A model generated the notes under the pieces. That model searched no databases. It worked only from the letters and a program-made list of their open reading frames with translations, and had not been told where the DNA came from. The translations under genes were made by a program, and so were the position numbers. Source: Xanthomonas hydrangeae (GTDB taxonomy: Bacteria > Pseudomonadota > Gammaproteobacteria > Xanthomonadales > Xanthomonadaceae). From it: a stretch of 64,000 nucleotides of DNA. The stretch covers positions 1 through 64,000 of the forward strand of contig LR990731.1 in the NCBI GenBank assembly GCA_905142475.1, given 5' to 3'. This document shows positions 1 to 8,621 of the stretch, in pieces. The number at the start of each line of letters is the position of its first letter. Within the stretch, counting starts at the first letter, position 1.

Positions 1-12
1 GAAAGTGCTCGC

Positions 13-1746
13 CTATGCGGCGTGGGCCGGCATGGTGAGGGCAACGGCGACGTTGCGGACCCAAATCGGCGTACTGGATAAAGCAAACGTCTGGCCCGTC
101 CATGCCAGGAGCAAGGTGCGGCCGATCTCATCGGCGATCGCACGCGCAGCTGCCGGTGGTACTGCGTTACCGATGCGCTCCCGCCACGCCTGATCCGACA
201 AGCCGTCGAGCTCAAGCATCTCCTCGGGCTCCACCAAGGATTGGATAACAGCAAGCTCTAGTGTGGTGAACGGCCTGTGCCACGTGTTGTCTAGGCTGGT
301 GATGCGACACACAAGGTTTTGGCGCGCAGCCGGCAGGCGTGGATCAGCAATTGACCAACGCCCATTGTCGTGCCCAGCTGCAGCGCTGACGGCGCCTGTA
401 CAGCTGTCCCAGGGCACCACGCCGTAGTGCCCATTGGTCAGGTAGGCATCACCAGCCTGCCGCTGGTTCGGTAGTCGCGGATCGGCGATGGCATAGGCAC
501 CAGTGTCGTCACCGCCAATGACAGTGCCAGTTTTGGAGCTCCATGCAGTCACGGGATACTTAGTGAACAGTTTTCCGTCCCGATTAGGGCGCGGATCCTG
601 CACGCATTGCCCAGTGCCGTGTGCACCAGTCACCGCACCGGCATTAGCAGACCAGGGAACGATGCGGAATTCGTTGTTGTGCTTGGCAGGGCCGCCGTGG
701 CGAGGATCGGCCACGGAGAAGACGCCTTGGCCAGGCGATTTGACGCCAATCACAGTGCCGGCGGTTTGATCCATCCGCAGCACACCGAACTGCTGGTACT
801 GCGCTGCGCCTGGCCTGGCACGCGGATCAGGTACACCCTCAGCGCTTAGCTGTGAGGTGTCCCCAGCCATACTGTCAGGAATAATCAGGAAGTCGCTAAG
901 CTTGCCGTCAGCCACGCGCAGCCGGTTCAAGCTTCGCCAGTCACTGCCTGCTTCTACAAATGCCAGACGCACCCACGTTTTCCACTGGAGCGATGGGATG
1001 CGATGCATTGGACCACCGCGCTCGATATCACCAGCCAGCGGCATGCGGCTGAGTAGGCTTCCCACCGGCTGCAGCGGACGCTTCACCGGCTCATACAGAA
1101 ACGGTGGAACCTTCTCCGCATGGCGCGCGATGAGCAGGAACCGCTTGCGGCTTTGCGCAAGACTTCCCAGCTCACCGCAATCGTGAGTCGTCTCTGCGAC
1201 GACGTACCCGTATGCACGAAATAGCGCGTTGATCTGATCGAGCAAGTGCCTTCCTCGCGTGGCGATGCGCGGAACGTTCTCGAACACGTACATCTCGACC
1301 GGATCGTCTTTGTAGGCCTCAAGTGTCAGCATCACGCCACGTAGCGTGAGGCGGTTGAGAGCCTGATATTTGTCAGTCTTGGACTTCGACTCGGCCATCA
1401 AGCCGGAGAATCCCTTGCAGGGCGCCGAAAGAAACACGACGTGTGGACGTTCGCCACCAAAGGCGCGATGCACATCCGTCGTGGTTGCCTCATGCCAGCC
1501 AGCCGGCGGGTCACAGCCCCAGAAGCTCCGGTACTGGTCGCGATCAAACAGATCCATGACGGTGCCGCTTACACCGGCAATTCGCTCAAAGTCCGCTATC
1601 GCGGCCGGATCGACGTCAATGCCACCAATGCAGCGGAAAGTTGCTGAAGCGGTGCCTATGTCTGGGCGCGCTTGGTTGAATCCTTTCGCGCCCGCGCCCA
1701 GGCCAGCGAACAGGCCAGCGTGGCGGATCTCGTAACGATGTTGCAT
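13..1746 (-). CDS. DNA (cytosine-5) methyltransferase
   Basis: C5-cytosine DNA methyltransferase of 577 residues that transfers a methyl group from SAM to cytosine. Visible motifs in order: SAM-binding AGLFAGLGAG (about 10-19), catalytic Cys110 in SAPCKGFSG, ENV at 156-158, QSRKR at about 198-202, and GNAVPP near the C-terminus. Between motif VIII and the C-terminal motif lies a long target-recognition region with four degenerate copies of a unit ending in ADPR or QDPR; such inserts are typical of phage and plasmid enzymes. The ATG has an AAGGA site 6 bp upstream. It is the last gene of a minus-strand operon, 60 bp after the PAPS-reductase-like gene. No restriction endonuclease lies beside it, so a protective (anti-restriction) role is inferred. 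Confidence 0.93.
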   Translation of the reverse strand: MQHRYEIRHAGLFAGLGAGAKGFNQARPDIGTASATFRCIGGIDVDPAAIADFERIAGVSGTVMDLFDRDQYRSFWGCDPPAGWHEATTTDVHRAFGGERPHVVFLSAPCKGFSGLMAESKSKTDKYQALNRLTLRGVMLTLEAYKDDPVEMYVFENVPRIATRGRHLLDQINALFRAYGYVVAETTHDCGELGSLAQSRKRFLLIARHAEKVPPFLYEPVKRPLQPVGSLLSRMPLAGDIERGGPMHRIPSLQWKTWVRLAFVEAGSDWRSLNRLRVADGKLSDFLIIPDSMAGDTSQLSAEGVPDPRARPGAAQYQQFGVLRMDQTAGTVIGVKSPGQGVFSVADPRHGGPAKHNNEFRIVPWSANAGAVTGAHGTGQCVQDPRPNRDGKLFTKYPVTAWSSKTGTVIGGDDTGAYAIADPRLPNQRQAGDAYLTNGHYGVVPWDSCTGAVSAAAGHDNGRWSIADPRLPAARQNLVCRITSLDNTWHRPFTTLELAVIQSLVEPEEMLELDGLSDQAWRERIGNAVPPAAARAIADEIGRTLLLAWTGQTFALSSTPIWVRNVAVALTMPAHAA

Positions 1747-1806
1747 GCACCATCCTTATGGGTTTGTTGCACTGACGACGGAGGAAGTTGGTCTCTTGGC
1801 GAGCGG

Positions 1807-2958
1807 TTACGCGGCTTCGCAGAGGGCCAGATCTGACGTGCACCCGCCGCCGGCCTGCTTCTGGAAAAACAGATCGAACTGCCGGCCACCGCGCGCCGTG
1901 CGGCTCCACTCGACAAGCATGTGGATACGGCTATAGGTGCCGGGCCTGTCCACGTCGGTGGGATCGGTGACCGCCGGGAAAAATGTCGCGCTACGCCGCT
2001 TGTTGGCTGCAGCCACAATCTGTTCCCACTGGTCGATCCGGTCGATGTGCTCGGGGAACAGATCAGCGATCGTGCGCAACTCGCTCTTGCGGCAATTCAC
2101 GCACGGCATGCAACCGACGCGGCCCATGCCCAGCGCGTAGAGCGGGTTTGGCTCGATGCCGTGTCGGCGATGCTGGTCCCACACCTGCTGGACTGACCAA
2201 TCGAAGATTGGTCGCCAAACCATCGAGCCGGATTCGTGGCGGTTGTAACGCGGCTGCTTTGCCCGATTGGCCGACTCATCTGCACGGATGCCGAGCCATT
2301 GCAGGACGGGGCCAGCCTTGAGCATCGGCAGCACAATCTGCTCAACGATTGGAACCGTCTTCAATTCCTCTGTGCAGAATTGCGCCATCCGCGATGGGAA
2401 TCGGCCCTTTGAAATGCACAGGTCAAGGAACGGGTTGCCGGTGGGCGCGTGCAGCTCAGCGGCAATGCGCGCAATCTCAAGCGCCTGGCTTTCAGCCATG
2501 GGCTCATATCCTGCAGACCAGGTCCACACGCCGTTCGGTTCCGTCACCGGAGCCCGGTAGGCATCAAAGACGTTGTCGGTCGGGGGAGCGGGAGACGCGG
2601 GCGCCAGTTTTGAGCCGGCGTCGCGCTCCTGGTCGGTCATCTTGCGTGGCCGCCACTTCCATGCGCCAGCTCGGCCAGCGACGAGCTCAGCCGGCCATGC
2701 CTTCAACAGATAGTCCCGATGCTGTGCAAGCTGCCTGGTGAAGTCCGCGCGTACGATCTCCACCACCGGGCCGCCGGTGCGCCCGGGCAACTCCGCAATG
2801 TAGTCATAGACGCGCTGATCTTCGTTGCCCGTGTCTGCGAAGACCGCACGGAACGGCCTTCCTGACTCGATGGCCTTCAAATACGTCGCGGTGCTGTCCT
2901 TGCCGCCCGATACATTGACCAGGTGTTGTATCGGCCGCTGTCCACTGGCGCTGCCCAT
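1807..2958 (-). CDS. PAPS reductase/DndC-like ATP-pyrophosphatase family protein
   Basis: A 383-residue member of the PAPS reductase / adenine nucleotide alpha hydrolase-like family. The PP-loop SGGKDS lies at residues 17-22 and a C-x2-C-x2-C cluster at about 283-289 could hold an Fe-S centre. Housekeeping PAPS reductases are much shorter and lack this cluster, so assimilatory sulfate reduction is unlikely. Phage and plasmid relatives, and the phosphorothioation enzyme DndC, share this plan. The start is placed at the ATG whose A is shared with the TGA of the upstream gene (TGATG), which implies translational coupling; a longer in-frame extension has no support. Its place beside a DNA methyltransferase suggests nucleic-acid modification, which is inference. 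Confidence 0.82.
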   Translation of the reverse strand: MGSASGQRPIQHLVNVSGGKDSTATYLKAIESGRPFRAVFADTGNEDQRVYDYIAELPGRTGGPVVEIVRADFTRQLAQHRDYLLKAWPAELVAGRAGAWKWRPRKMTDQERDAGSKLAPASPAPPTDNVFDAYRAPVTEPNGVWTWSAGYEPMAESQALEIARIAAELHAPTGNPFLDLCISKGRFPSRMAQFCTEELKTVPIVEQIVLPMLKAGPVLQWLGIRADESANRAKQPRYNRHESGSMVWRPIFDWSVQQVWDQHRRHGIEPNPLYALGMGRVGCMPCVNCRKSELRTIADLFPEHIDRIDQWEQIVAAANKRRSATFFPAVTDPTDVDRPGTYSRIHMLVEWSRTARGGRQFDLFFQKQAGGGCTSDLALCEAA

Positions 2959-3299
2959 CACGCCAATGTCTCCCGCATGAGATCTTCGACTGCCGTGCTG
3001 ATCGAACGGCACACGAGCGCCGCCGGGGCAAGATGAGGAAACGAACCAGCATGCCAAGCGCGCTTGTAGTTGGTGCCGATCATTACCCGCAAGTCGTGAA
3101 AGCGATCGCAGGAAAGCGAGGCGGCACGGACGTAGCGAGCCATGCGCATCTGAGGGGTAATAGCACGCGGCATGTGATCAACATCCCTCTGCACGATTGC
3201 ATCCAGCCCGCCATGCAGCAGACAAGGTAGTGAGTCAGTCATCGCCCGGCCGGCGCGTCTGAACATGTGGGTCCTGGCGAATTCTAGATGCATTTGCAT
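2958..3299 (-). CDS. small hypothetical protein, first gene of modification operon
   Basis: A 113-residue basic protein of unknown family. The start is the ATG at 3299, preceded by AAAAGGAATT; a longer reading frame runs back into repeat module R1 but lacks a ribosome site. The stop overlaps the start of the PAPS-reductase-like gene (TGATG), so the pair is probably co-translated. It is the first gene behind the palindromic operator at 3329-3346. No catalytic motif, signal peptide or membrane segment is obvious. Its reality rests on the ribosome site, the operator spacing and the coupling. Confidence 0.55.
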   Translation of the reverse strand: MQMHLEFARTHMFRRAGRAMTDSLPCLLHGGLDAIVQRDVDHMPRAITPQMRMARYVRAASLSCDRFHDLRVMIGTNYKRAWHAGSFPHLAPAALVCRSISTAVEDLMRETLA

Positions 3300-3324
3300 A
3301 ATTCCTTTTCTCCGATTTTGACGC

Positions 3325-3350
3325 CTAGTGTCGTATCGGTGCGACACTAG
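3325..3350. promoter_or_regulatory. palindromic operator upstream of modification operon
   Basis: Perfect 9-bp inverted repeat (CTAGTGTCG / CGACACTAG) around an 8-bp centre. Read on the minus strand, its core matches TGTCGCA-N4-TGCGACA with one mismatch (core at 3329-3346). It ends about 30 bp before the ATG at 3299, where it could overlap the core promoter. Related sites lie at 20917-20934 and 43910-43927. The binding protein is unknown. Confidence 0.6.
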
Positions 3351-3405
3351 AATCACGCCTCTACCTGGGCCTGTCAAGCTGCAGCCGTGCAGGTTGTGAC
3401 TTGTT

Positions 3406-4177
3406 TGGCTTGCTGCCTGTTCACCAGGCAGGTGTGCCGCGCGCACCTGCATGAGCAACCAGCCGTCGCAGTCGGCGTGCGGGGTCAAGGAGAGGCGCGC
3501 AGCGCCTCAGCTGGGGCGACTGGCGCGGCCCGCAGCCGAAGGCGAGGACACGGGTCGCCACAGCGGTCCTTGACGCGATAGCGCGCTGACGAAGACAGCA
3601 AGGCCGCGGCGTCGCGGCCGCGCAGGTGCCGGCATCGCCGGCACCGAAGTTGATCAATGGCTGTTGGCACGTCAGCGGCGCGGCGCGCCGCCAGCACTTC
3701 GCTGGATCCGCGACGGTGGCCACCACCAGCACCACCAGGTGCGCGTGTCGGCGCAGCCGCAGCGATCGGCGTCTCTGGCGATCGCACAGCGGCAGGGCAG
3801 GGCACGCAGAGCTGCCTGCAGGCGCGTCGGCGCCGGCAGCTGCAGCAGCTGGTCGACGGCGCAGCCCGGGGCGTGCGGTACCGGTGCGGCCGGCCTGCAG
3901 GCCGGCGATCGCACCACGACGTGGCCACCTGGCCAGGTCGACGCCCGGGCTGACATCGAGCACGTCGACGCCGGCAGGCGGCGGCCTATCCGGCGAGCAG
4001 TTGGCCAGGTGGACGCGGCGGCACGCCGTGGCCACCGCCCGGGTTGCGATCGCACTCGTCCACGGCTTGTCCACGGCCAGCGCGGCGGCATCGCCGCGCT
4101 GCCACCCGGGCCCGAAGACACTACGTGGATCGCAGGGCCCGTGGGCAGCGGTGGGCAAGCGGTGGGAGAGGGCGCAC
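3406..4177. repeat. repeat module R, copy 1 (about 770 bp)
   Basis: GC-rich non-coding module found again almost intact at 48846-49616 and 52855-53625 and truncated at 45403-45665. The left end carries two adjacent hairpins (GCCTG-TTCA-CCAGGC, then CAGGTGTGC/GCGCACCTG). The interior is dense in short perfect palindromes such as GCGATCGC, GGCCGGCC and CCTGCAGG. R1 differs from R3 and R4 at a segment near 3680-3700. No reading frame inside it shows a ribosome site or a recognisable protein. In all four copies the left end faces the start of a minus-strand gene. Confidence 0.85.
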
Positions 4178-4180
4178 AAC

Positions 4181-4350
4181 AGCGCAAAGCAAGCGGAGCG
4201 CGCAGCGTCGGCGTAGCCGGCGCGAAGAGCAAAGGTGCCCAGGCCCGAAGGGGAGAGACCCGCAGGGGCTCAATGCGTAGCACCAGCCGAAGGCGCAGCG
4301 CAGCTGCGGGGACCGGGCCGAAGGCCGCTCCAAAGTCACGCTGCTGGCGC
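4181..4350. repeat. dispersed repeat E, copy 1
   Basis: About 160 bp following R1, made of short inverted repeats and matched in order by the segment at 62941-63092 (blocks GCGGAGCGCGCAGC, GGTGCCCAGGCCCGAAGG, GCCGAAGGCGCAGCG, AGCTGCGGGGACCGGG). A weaker relative lies at 54455-54622. The stretch from 4350 to 4570 that follows holds no convincing gene and is probably the promoter region of the GntR-family gene. Confidence 0.65.
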
Positions 4351-4570
4351 TCCTACGACACACAACGCCACCCACTGCCGCAATGAGGCATCAGGCGAGC
4401 TCATCGAGAAACGTTGCCAACGATGGCTGCCGCTTCAGCAGCCGGTAATTAGAACTGTGAGGCAATAGTGTAGGAGTCAAAAAGCCGGCGCAGTTTCAGC
4501 TATCGGCGAGCTAAGCATTCATGTTCAAATACGGCTCTCTCGCCTAATACTCCGGTCAAAGACCGCATCG

Positions 4571-4993
4571 ATGTTGCGCCTACAGATCAGCGAAGCAAGT
4601 CATACGCCGAAGGCCACGCAAGTGGTAAACGGAATTAAAGCGGCAGTGTTCGCCGGCCAGCTCAAAGCCGGAGACCGCCTACCGTCAGTTCGCGATGCCG
4701 CTGAGCTTTGGAAGGTACCGAAGGACATCGTTGCCAGAGCCTACAAGACTTTGCTGAAAGAAAACGTCGTGCAAGATACGGATGATCGCGGACCACTACC
4801 GCGTTACATCGTGAGCGAAACGGTACACATTCCTGCACAGGCCGAGCGTGAGCAGAAGATGGACGGACTTGTGACAGCGATGGTCGCGCAGGCCCGCAAG
4901 CTCGGTTTCAGTGTCGAGGAAATTGAGTCGGCAAGTGTGCGAGTACTCGCAAAGCTCATCGCCAGTAAGCGAAAGAAGAAAGCAGCAGTGTGA
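4571..4993 (+). CDS. GntR-family (YtrA-like) transcriptional regulator
   Basis: A 140-residue DNA-binding protein. Residues about 15-80 form a GntR-type winged helix-turn-helix, with the family's characteristic AGDRLPSVRDAAELWKVPKD stretch. The remaining 60 residues are a short helical, lysine-rich tail rather than the large effector domain of FadR or HutC types, which fits the small YtrA-like class. It stands alone on the plus strand between module R1/E1 and a strong terminator at 5000-5040. It is one of several candidates for the protein that binds the plasmid-wide palindromic operator; no palindrome of that type lies immediately upstream, which argues mildly against autoregulation through that site. 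Confidence 0.85.
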   Translation: MLRLQISEASHTPKATQVVNGIKAAVFAGQLKAGDRLPSVRDAAELWKVPKDIVARAYKTLLKENVVQDTDDRGPLPRYIVSETVHIPAQAEREQKMDGLVTAMVAQARKLGFSVEEIESASVRVLAKLIASKRKKKAAV

Positions 4994-4999
4994 GCAATG

Positions 5000-5040
5000 A
5001 AAAAGGGCCGGCGTCGTGTAAGCGACGCCGGCCCTTTTTT
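5000..5040. terminator. bidirectional rho-independent terminator
   Basis: A-tract, then a perfect 12-bp stem (GGGCCGGCGTCG with CGACGCCGGCCC) and a six-T run; because both A and T tracts flank the stem it can work in both directions. It separates the GntR gene from the convergent gene ending at 5079. Confidence 0.93.
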
Positions 5041-5078
5041 GTGCATGCGTGGCTGATCGCCATAACAACGCGGACACT

Positions 5079-5438
5079 TCAGCGATTGCCTGCGAGGACT
5101 TCAGCCTCCTCTGGCAAGACGACCAGCGTCAGAGACCGTGCCGGTTCGGAAACGACATGCACGTTAAAGCGCGCATGAGGATCAAGCGCGAACACGCCTA
5201 CGATGCGCGAACCTGAGCGAAGGCCCTCTAGGCGCTGCTCCCGCTCCTCAAAGTCGACCGCCGGCCAACAACCGGTGACATGCGCGCGCACAACGTGCGC
5301 CGGATTGATGTTGTGCCGGCACAGCAGTTCTAGTGCCGGCGGGCTGATGACGACAACGCCTGGTGAAGCCGCCGGGTGCAGCAGCGGCGAGTTGCCCGAT
5401 GCGAAGAAGTCGCGGGCATTGCACGGATCACGTTGCAT
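5079..5438 (-). CDS. small hypothetical protein
   Basis: A 119-residue soluble protein without a recognised domain. It has a hydrophobic strand pattern in the middle (GVVVISPPALELL) and near the C-terminus (SLTLVVLPEEAEVL). The ATG at 5438 lacks a strong Shine-Dalgarno sequence, so a later start is possible. It ends just before the bidirectional terminator at 5000-5040 and is preceded by the large hairpin at 5457-5507. It may be the last gene of the pilus operon or a separate unit. Function is unknown. Confidence 0.55.
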   Translation of the reverse strand: MQRDPCNARDFFASGNSPLLHPAASPGVVVISPPALELLCRHNINPAHVVRAHVTGCWPAVDFEEREQRLEGLRSGSRIVGVFALDPHARFNVHVVSEPARSLTLVVLPEEAEVLAGNR

Positions 5439-5456
5439 CGCAGGGCCCCAGAAAGG

Positions 5457-5507
5457 GGATCGGCCCGCGCCAGGCCCGGGGGGGTTGAACTTGGCGAGGG
5501 CCGATCC
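5457..5507. other. long intergenic stem-loop
   Basis: Arms 5457-5472 and 5492-5507 pair over 16 positions with one mismatch (outer arms GGATCGGCCC / GGGCCGATCC, inner arms CGCCA / TGGCG), enclosing a 19-nt G-rich loop. No T-tract follows on either strand, so a simple rho-independent terminator is unlikely. It lies between the DUF1173 gene and the gene at 5438 and could be an mRNA-processing or stability element or a leader structure. Confidence 0.6.
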
Positions 5508-5590
5508 GTGAACAGAGAGAGCTGAGAGTCTGGTAGCGATCGATGGTGGAGCAGATCAGCAAACAACAGGCTGAACTAATCCGGATCGCA

Positions 5591-6820
5591 TCAACTCGGC
5601 TCTGCAGGCGCGAACACCTGAGTTTGATAGCCTTCAATCGCCGGCAGTGCCGGCATTGTGTCCTCGCTCCGCCAGAACCAGGCCGACAACTTGCTCGACT
5701 CGACTACAGACGCGAGCGCAGCTGTATAGGCCTCTTCCGCTTCACCAGGCACAAGATAGAGCGCAACAGGATCCGGGGTAGTGTCATTCAAGACGACCGA
5801 TGCGAGAGGCTTCTTGTTTGAGAGGTTGAACCGCAACCCCTTGATGAAACGACGCTTGTCTGCAACCAGTGAGCGGAGCAGGTCAAGCTCTTGCAAGTTT
5901 TCGTACGGGATCCAGTTCTCTGACACCAGCATCATGGCAGCTTCCTCGACGTTTGCCACCCCCGCTTCGGAGACGCTGAAGGTGCCAACGAACATCAAGT
6001 GCGACTTCTCGTCCGCATTTGCGATCTCGATCTCATTTGCGAAGGCCTCCTCCAACTTCTTCGCGAACTTGGCGTCCAGAAAGAAGTCTGTCTGCGGCAG
6101 ATGTTTGAAGGTGATCCTTCGGCCGTATGTTGCGTCCTTTATCTCTTTGACTTCAGCAACGGCAATCATCAATTTGCGCTTGCCATTTTTCACGCCTGCA
6201 ATCGATCGGAAAAGCTGTTTGGTCCGTTGATTGATCTCGTCCTTCGCCTCTAGCGAAAAGGGCTCAGGGATGTAAAGCATGTCGCGAAGTTGCGCGTTCT
6301 TCGCAACTTTGTCCTCGGTGGCCAGCAGCAGATGCTTGCGCACCACACTGTAGTTTCGCTTTCCATCCATCGCTGGGGTCCAGCGATTGAAGCCGGCTTG
6401 ATCCCACAGGTAATGCAGCGCGCTGCGCAGCGTGAGCTTGGTGCCATCCGACTTGACGGTGGTCGTTTCACCATCAGACGGCACCGGTGCGTTGCGCGCG
6501 GCGCCCTTGCTCATGCTGAACGCTAACCGCAGGGTCGTCGTACTGGTTTCCGGGTCTTCGGTGATTGCAGTTCCAAGCACCTCGCCTAGTCCGGTGAGCT
6601 CGGCTGGCGGCTCATAGGAGTCGCATGAGGGCGAATGCTTTGCGCCACTGCCCGGCATGCGCTTGACCACGTACAGATCGTCGTGCTTGGCGATGTACAT
6701 CGGAATAGGAGGTGTGCGGCAGCCACAGGCTGGCCGCTTACCTGCGGTGTGTGCTCGTGCCAGCATGCCGTTGGCATCACGGCTGCGGACATCGATGGCG
6801 GTACCTTCAATCATGATCAT
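5591..6820 (-). CDS. DUF1173-family protein
   Basis: A 409-residue protein that I assign to DUF1173, a family of unknown function seen on plasmids of Xanthomonas, Burkholderia and relatives. Supporting features are the Cys-rich N-terminal segment (ACGCRTPP, about residues 31-38), the motif YVVKRMPGSGAKHSPSC just after it, and the later lysine-rich region. The start is the ATG at 6820, with GGAG 7 bp upstream; the reading frame extends 14 codons further without support. It follows the secreted repeat protein by 26 bp, so it is probably the distal gene of the pilus operon. The Cys/His motifs suggest metal binding (inference). Confidence 0.7.
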   Translation of the reverse strand: MIMIEGTAIDVRSRDANGMLARAHTAGKRPACGCRTPPIPMYIAKHDDLYVVKRMPGSGAKHSPSCDSYEPPAELTGLGEVLGTAITEDPETSTTTLRLAFSMSKGAARNAPVPSDGETTTVKSDGTKLTLRSALHYLWDQAGFNRWTPAMDGKRNYSVVRKHLLLATEDKVAKNAQLRDMLYIPEPFSLEAKDEINQRTKQLFRSIAGVKNGKRKLMIAVAEVKEIKDATYGRRITFKHLPQTDFFLDAKFAKKLEEAFANEIEIANADEKSHLMFVGTFSVSEAGVANVEEAAMMLVSENWIPYENLQELDLLRSLVADKRRFIKGLRFNLSNKKPLASVVLNDTTPDPVALYLVPGEAEEAYTAALASVVESSKLSAWFWRSEDTMPALPAIEGYQTQVFAPAEPS

Positions 6821-6846
6821 CTTAGTTCTCCAATCGATGTGCAGCG

Positions 6847-8055
6847 TTAGAACTTGTTGCACCCGTAGGTAGCAATTGCGTTAGCACCAGGCACAGCTGC
6901 AAAAGCTGCTTGGCCGGATGCACCTGTTGTCTCGGAAATGAGCCCTGAGGTTTCGATTGCCACGTCCCAGGTCTGGTACTGCGCCGGCCCAACGTTTGTG
7001 CCTGCATCACAGCGGCGCTCAGTACGATAAGTGAGAAGCGTCCACGTGTTGCCGTTGCACACGTAGCTCGATTGATCCTGACACTGTTGATTTACCGATC
7101 TGATGTTTGACTGCACAACAGCCAACCTGCCTGCGTCGTTGCTTGTGCAGGTCCGTGCAGGCGCAACAGTACTGCCGGCCCCTGCAGTTGTACGGAAGGC
7201 GCTGCTTGTGACGGCGCACACCGCAGGCGGCTGCGGCGGCGCGGGTGGGGGCGCGGGTGGGGGCGGCGCAGTGCAGGTGTTCTGATCATTACGCGTCGCG
7301 CCAGTCGCCGACCAAGCCCCACCGCCGGAGCGGCGCTGCTCTGCCTCCCAGTTGTGGTAGCCGCTGTATCCGGACGGACAGCCACCGGAGACGCCTACCC
7401 ACTGCGTTTCCACGATTGCGGTACACGTGTTCGATGCGTTCCGGGTGGCGCCCGTATAACTCCACGGACCACCGCCGGAGCGGCGCTGCTCAGCCTGCCA
7501 CGTGTTGGTCCCGGAGTAGTACGCCTGGCAGCCTTGCGATTGGTTTACCCACTGAGTCTCAACGGTGGCTACGCACGCATTGGTGTAGTTGCGCGTGGTA
7601 CCAGTAGGACGCCATGCACTGACAACCGTTTGCACTTCCTCAGCTTCCCAGGTGATCGTGCCGGTATAGAAGGCAGGGCAGGCTTGCGTCTGGGGCACCC
7701 AGCGAGATGTTGAGCCGGTGCGAATTATCGTAGGTGGCTGTGTAGCTGCAGAAGCGTTGACGCTCGCTGCGGCACCGGAAGGGTTTAACTGGCTAGTGGC
7801 GGCAGTGAGGCCAGATAAGGGCGAGCGGATTGTGAGGTTTCCGGTGCCCTGGGCTCCCCAGGAGGTGGTAGTGCTCTTGCTCCCACTCACGATGATGATC
7901 GGAGCCTGCGTGCGAACGCGTCCACCAGTGAGATCCGCATCATTGCTGATGGTGATCGCACCGTCCTGGGTTGACTGATTGACCACGGACTGGGCCTGCG
8001 CGCCTGCACTGGCAGTGGCAGTGGCCAGTGCGATCGTTAGAAGACTAAATCTCAT
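6847..8055 (-). CDS. secreted repeat protein, candidate pilus-associated adhesin
   Basis: A 402-residue exported protein with a Sec signal peptide (cleavage near ASAGAQA-QS, about residue 22). Residues roughly 115-265 hold three tandem repeats of about 46 residues, each with a Trp, a paired Cys, a YSG/YTG motif, AEQRRSGGG-like and TGATRN-like segments, and a closing Cys. A proline-rich linker (APPPPAPPP-like) follows, then a Cys-containing C-terminal domain. The start overlaps the upstream stop as ATGA. Its place at the end of the pilus gene cluster parallels PilV of R64, which carries the receptor-binding tip, but no shufflon or recombinase is present. A role in surface recognition is inferred. 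Confidence 0.72.
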   Translation of the reverse strand: MRFSLLTIALATATASAGAQAQSVVNQSTQDGAITISNDADLTGGRVRTQAPIIIVSGSKSTTTSWGAQGTGNLTIRSPLSGLTAATSQLNPSGAAASVNASAATQPPTIIRTGSTSRWVPQTQACPAFYTGTITWEAEEVQTVVSAWRPTGTTRNYTNACVATVETQWVNQSQGCQAYYSGTNTWQAEQRRSGGGPWSYTGATRNASNTCTAIVETQWVGVSGGCPSGYSGYHNWEAEQRRSGGGAWSATGATRNDQNTCTAPPPPAPPPAPPQPPAVCAVTSSAFRTTAGAGSTVAPARTCTSNDAGRLAVVQSNIRSVNQQCQDQSSYVCNGNTWTLLTYRTERRCDAGTNVGPAQYQTWDVAIETSGLISETTGASGQAAFAAVPGANAIATYGCNKF

Positions 8056-8621
8056 TGCTGTTCTCCCTTGGCTTGATTCCAGTAGTACGACGCAAATGCG
8101 AGGTCAACGATGTTCGTCGGCGGATTGGGGTCTGGCTGGGCAGCTCCCACCTCGATGAGTGTGATATTGAGCGGCTTCCCTGCAACCCAGACGACAGACT
8201 TGTCCTGGTCGTAGATCTCCAAGCGCGCGTCTTTAAATCGCAGGTCATGGACCACGCGGTGTGCGATGGCGGGCGAGATGACAACCACATCTGCGAATTG
8301 CAGTTTCACTTCGGTGAAGCGATCGCCACTTGGCAGCGAAGCGAACAGGCCTCCGTCCTGGTAGCGCAAGACATTGCCGAACCGGGTATCAAACTGGAGT
8401 CCCTGCGCCGATGCATGGGTCAGAGAGCGCGAATACCAGTAGCCTGCGTTCTTGAGAGCCAAGACACGTCGTTGCGCGCCACTGATTCCTGTCGCTTGGA
8501 AAAAGCCGTTGTCAGGCAGCGCAAGGAACGTCCCAAGCACTAAGGTCGCCGACAACGCCACGGCCCCGCACCAGAAGATACGGGGATGATCGAAACGAAG
8601 ATCCGCCAGGCTCATTGCCAT
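8052..8621 (-). CDS. pilus-operon inner-membrane protein, unknown
   Basis: A 189-residue protein with one N-terminal membrane segment (residues about 14-36, FWCGAVALSATLVLGTFLAL) and a periplasmic domain of mixed sheet and helix. It overlaps the preceding gene by 10 bp and the following gene by ATGA, so it is clearly part of the co-translated pilus operon. Topology resembles small assembly-platform proteins such as PilP or the minor bitopic proteins of type IV pilus systems, but no sequence signature is recognised. Call rests on context and topology. Confidence 0.7.
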   Translation of the reverse strand: MAMSLADLRFDHPRIFWCGAVALSATLVLGTFLALPDNGFFQATGISGAQRRVLALKNAGYWYSRSLTHASAQGLQFDTRFGNVLRYQDGGLFASLPSGDRFTEVKLQFADVVVISPAIAHRVVHDLRFKDARLEIYDQDKSVVWVAGKPLNITLIEVGAAQPDPNPPTNIVDLAFASYYWNQAKGEQQ

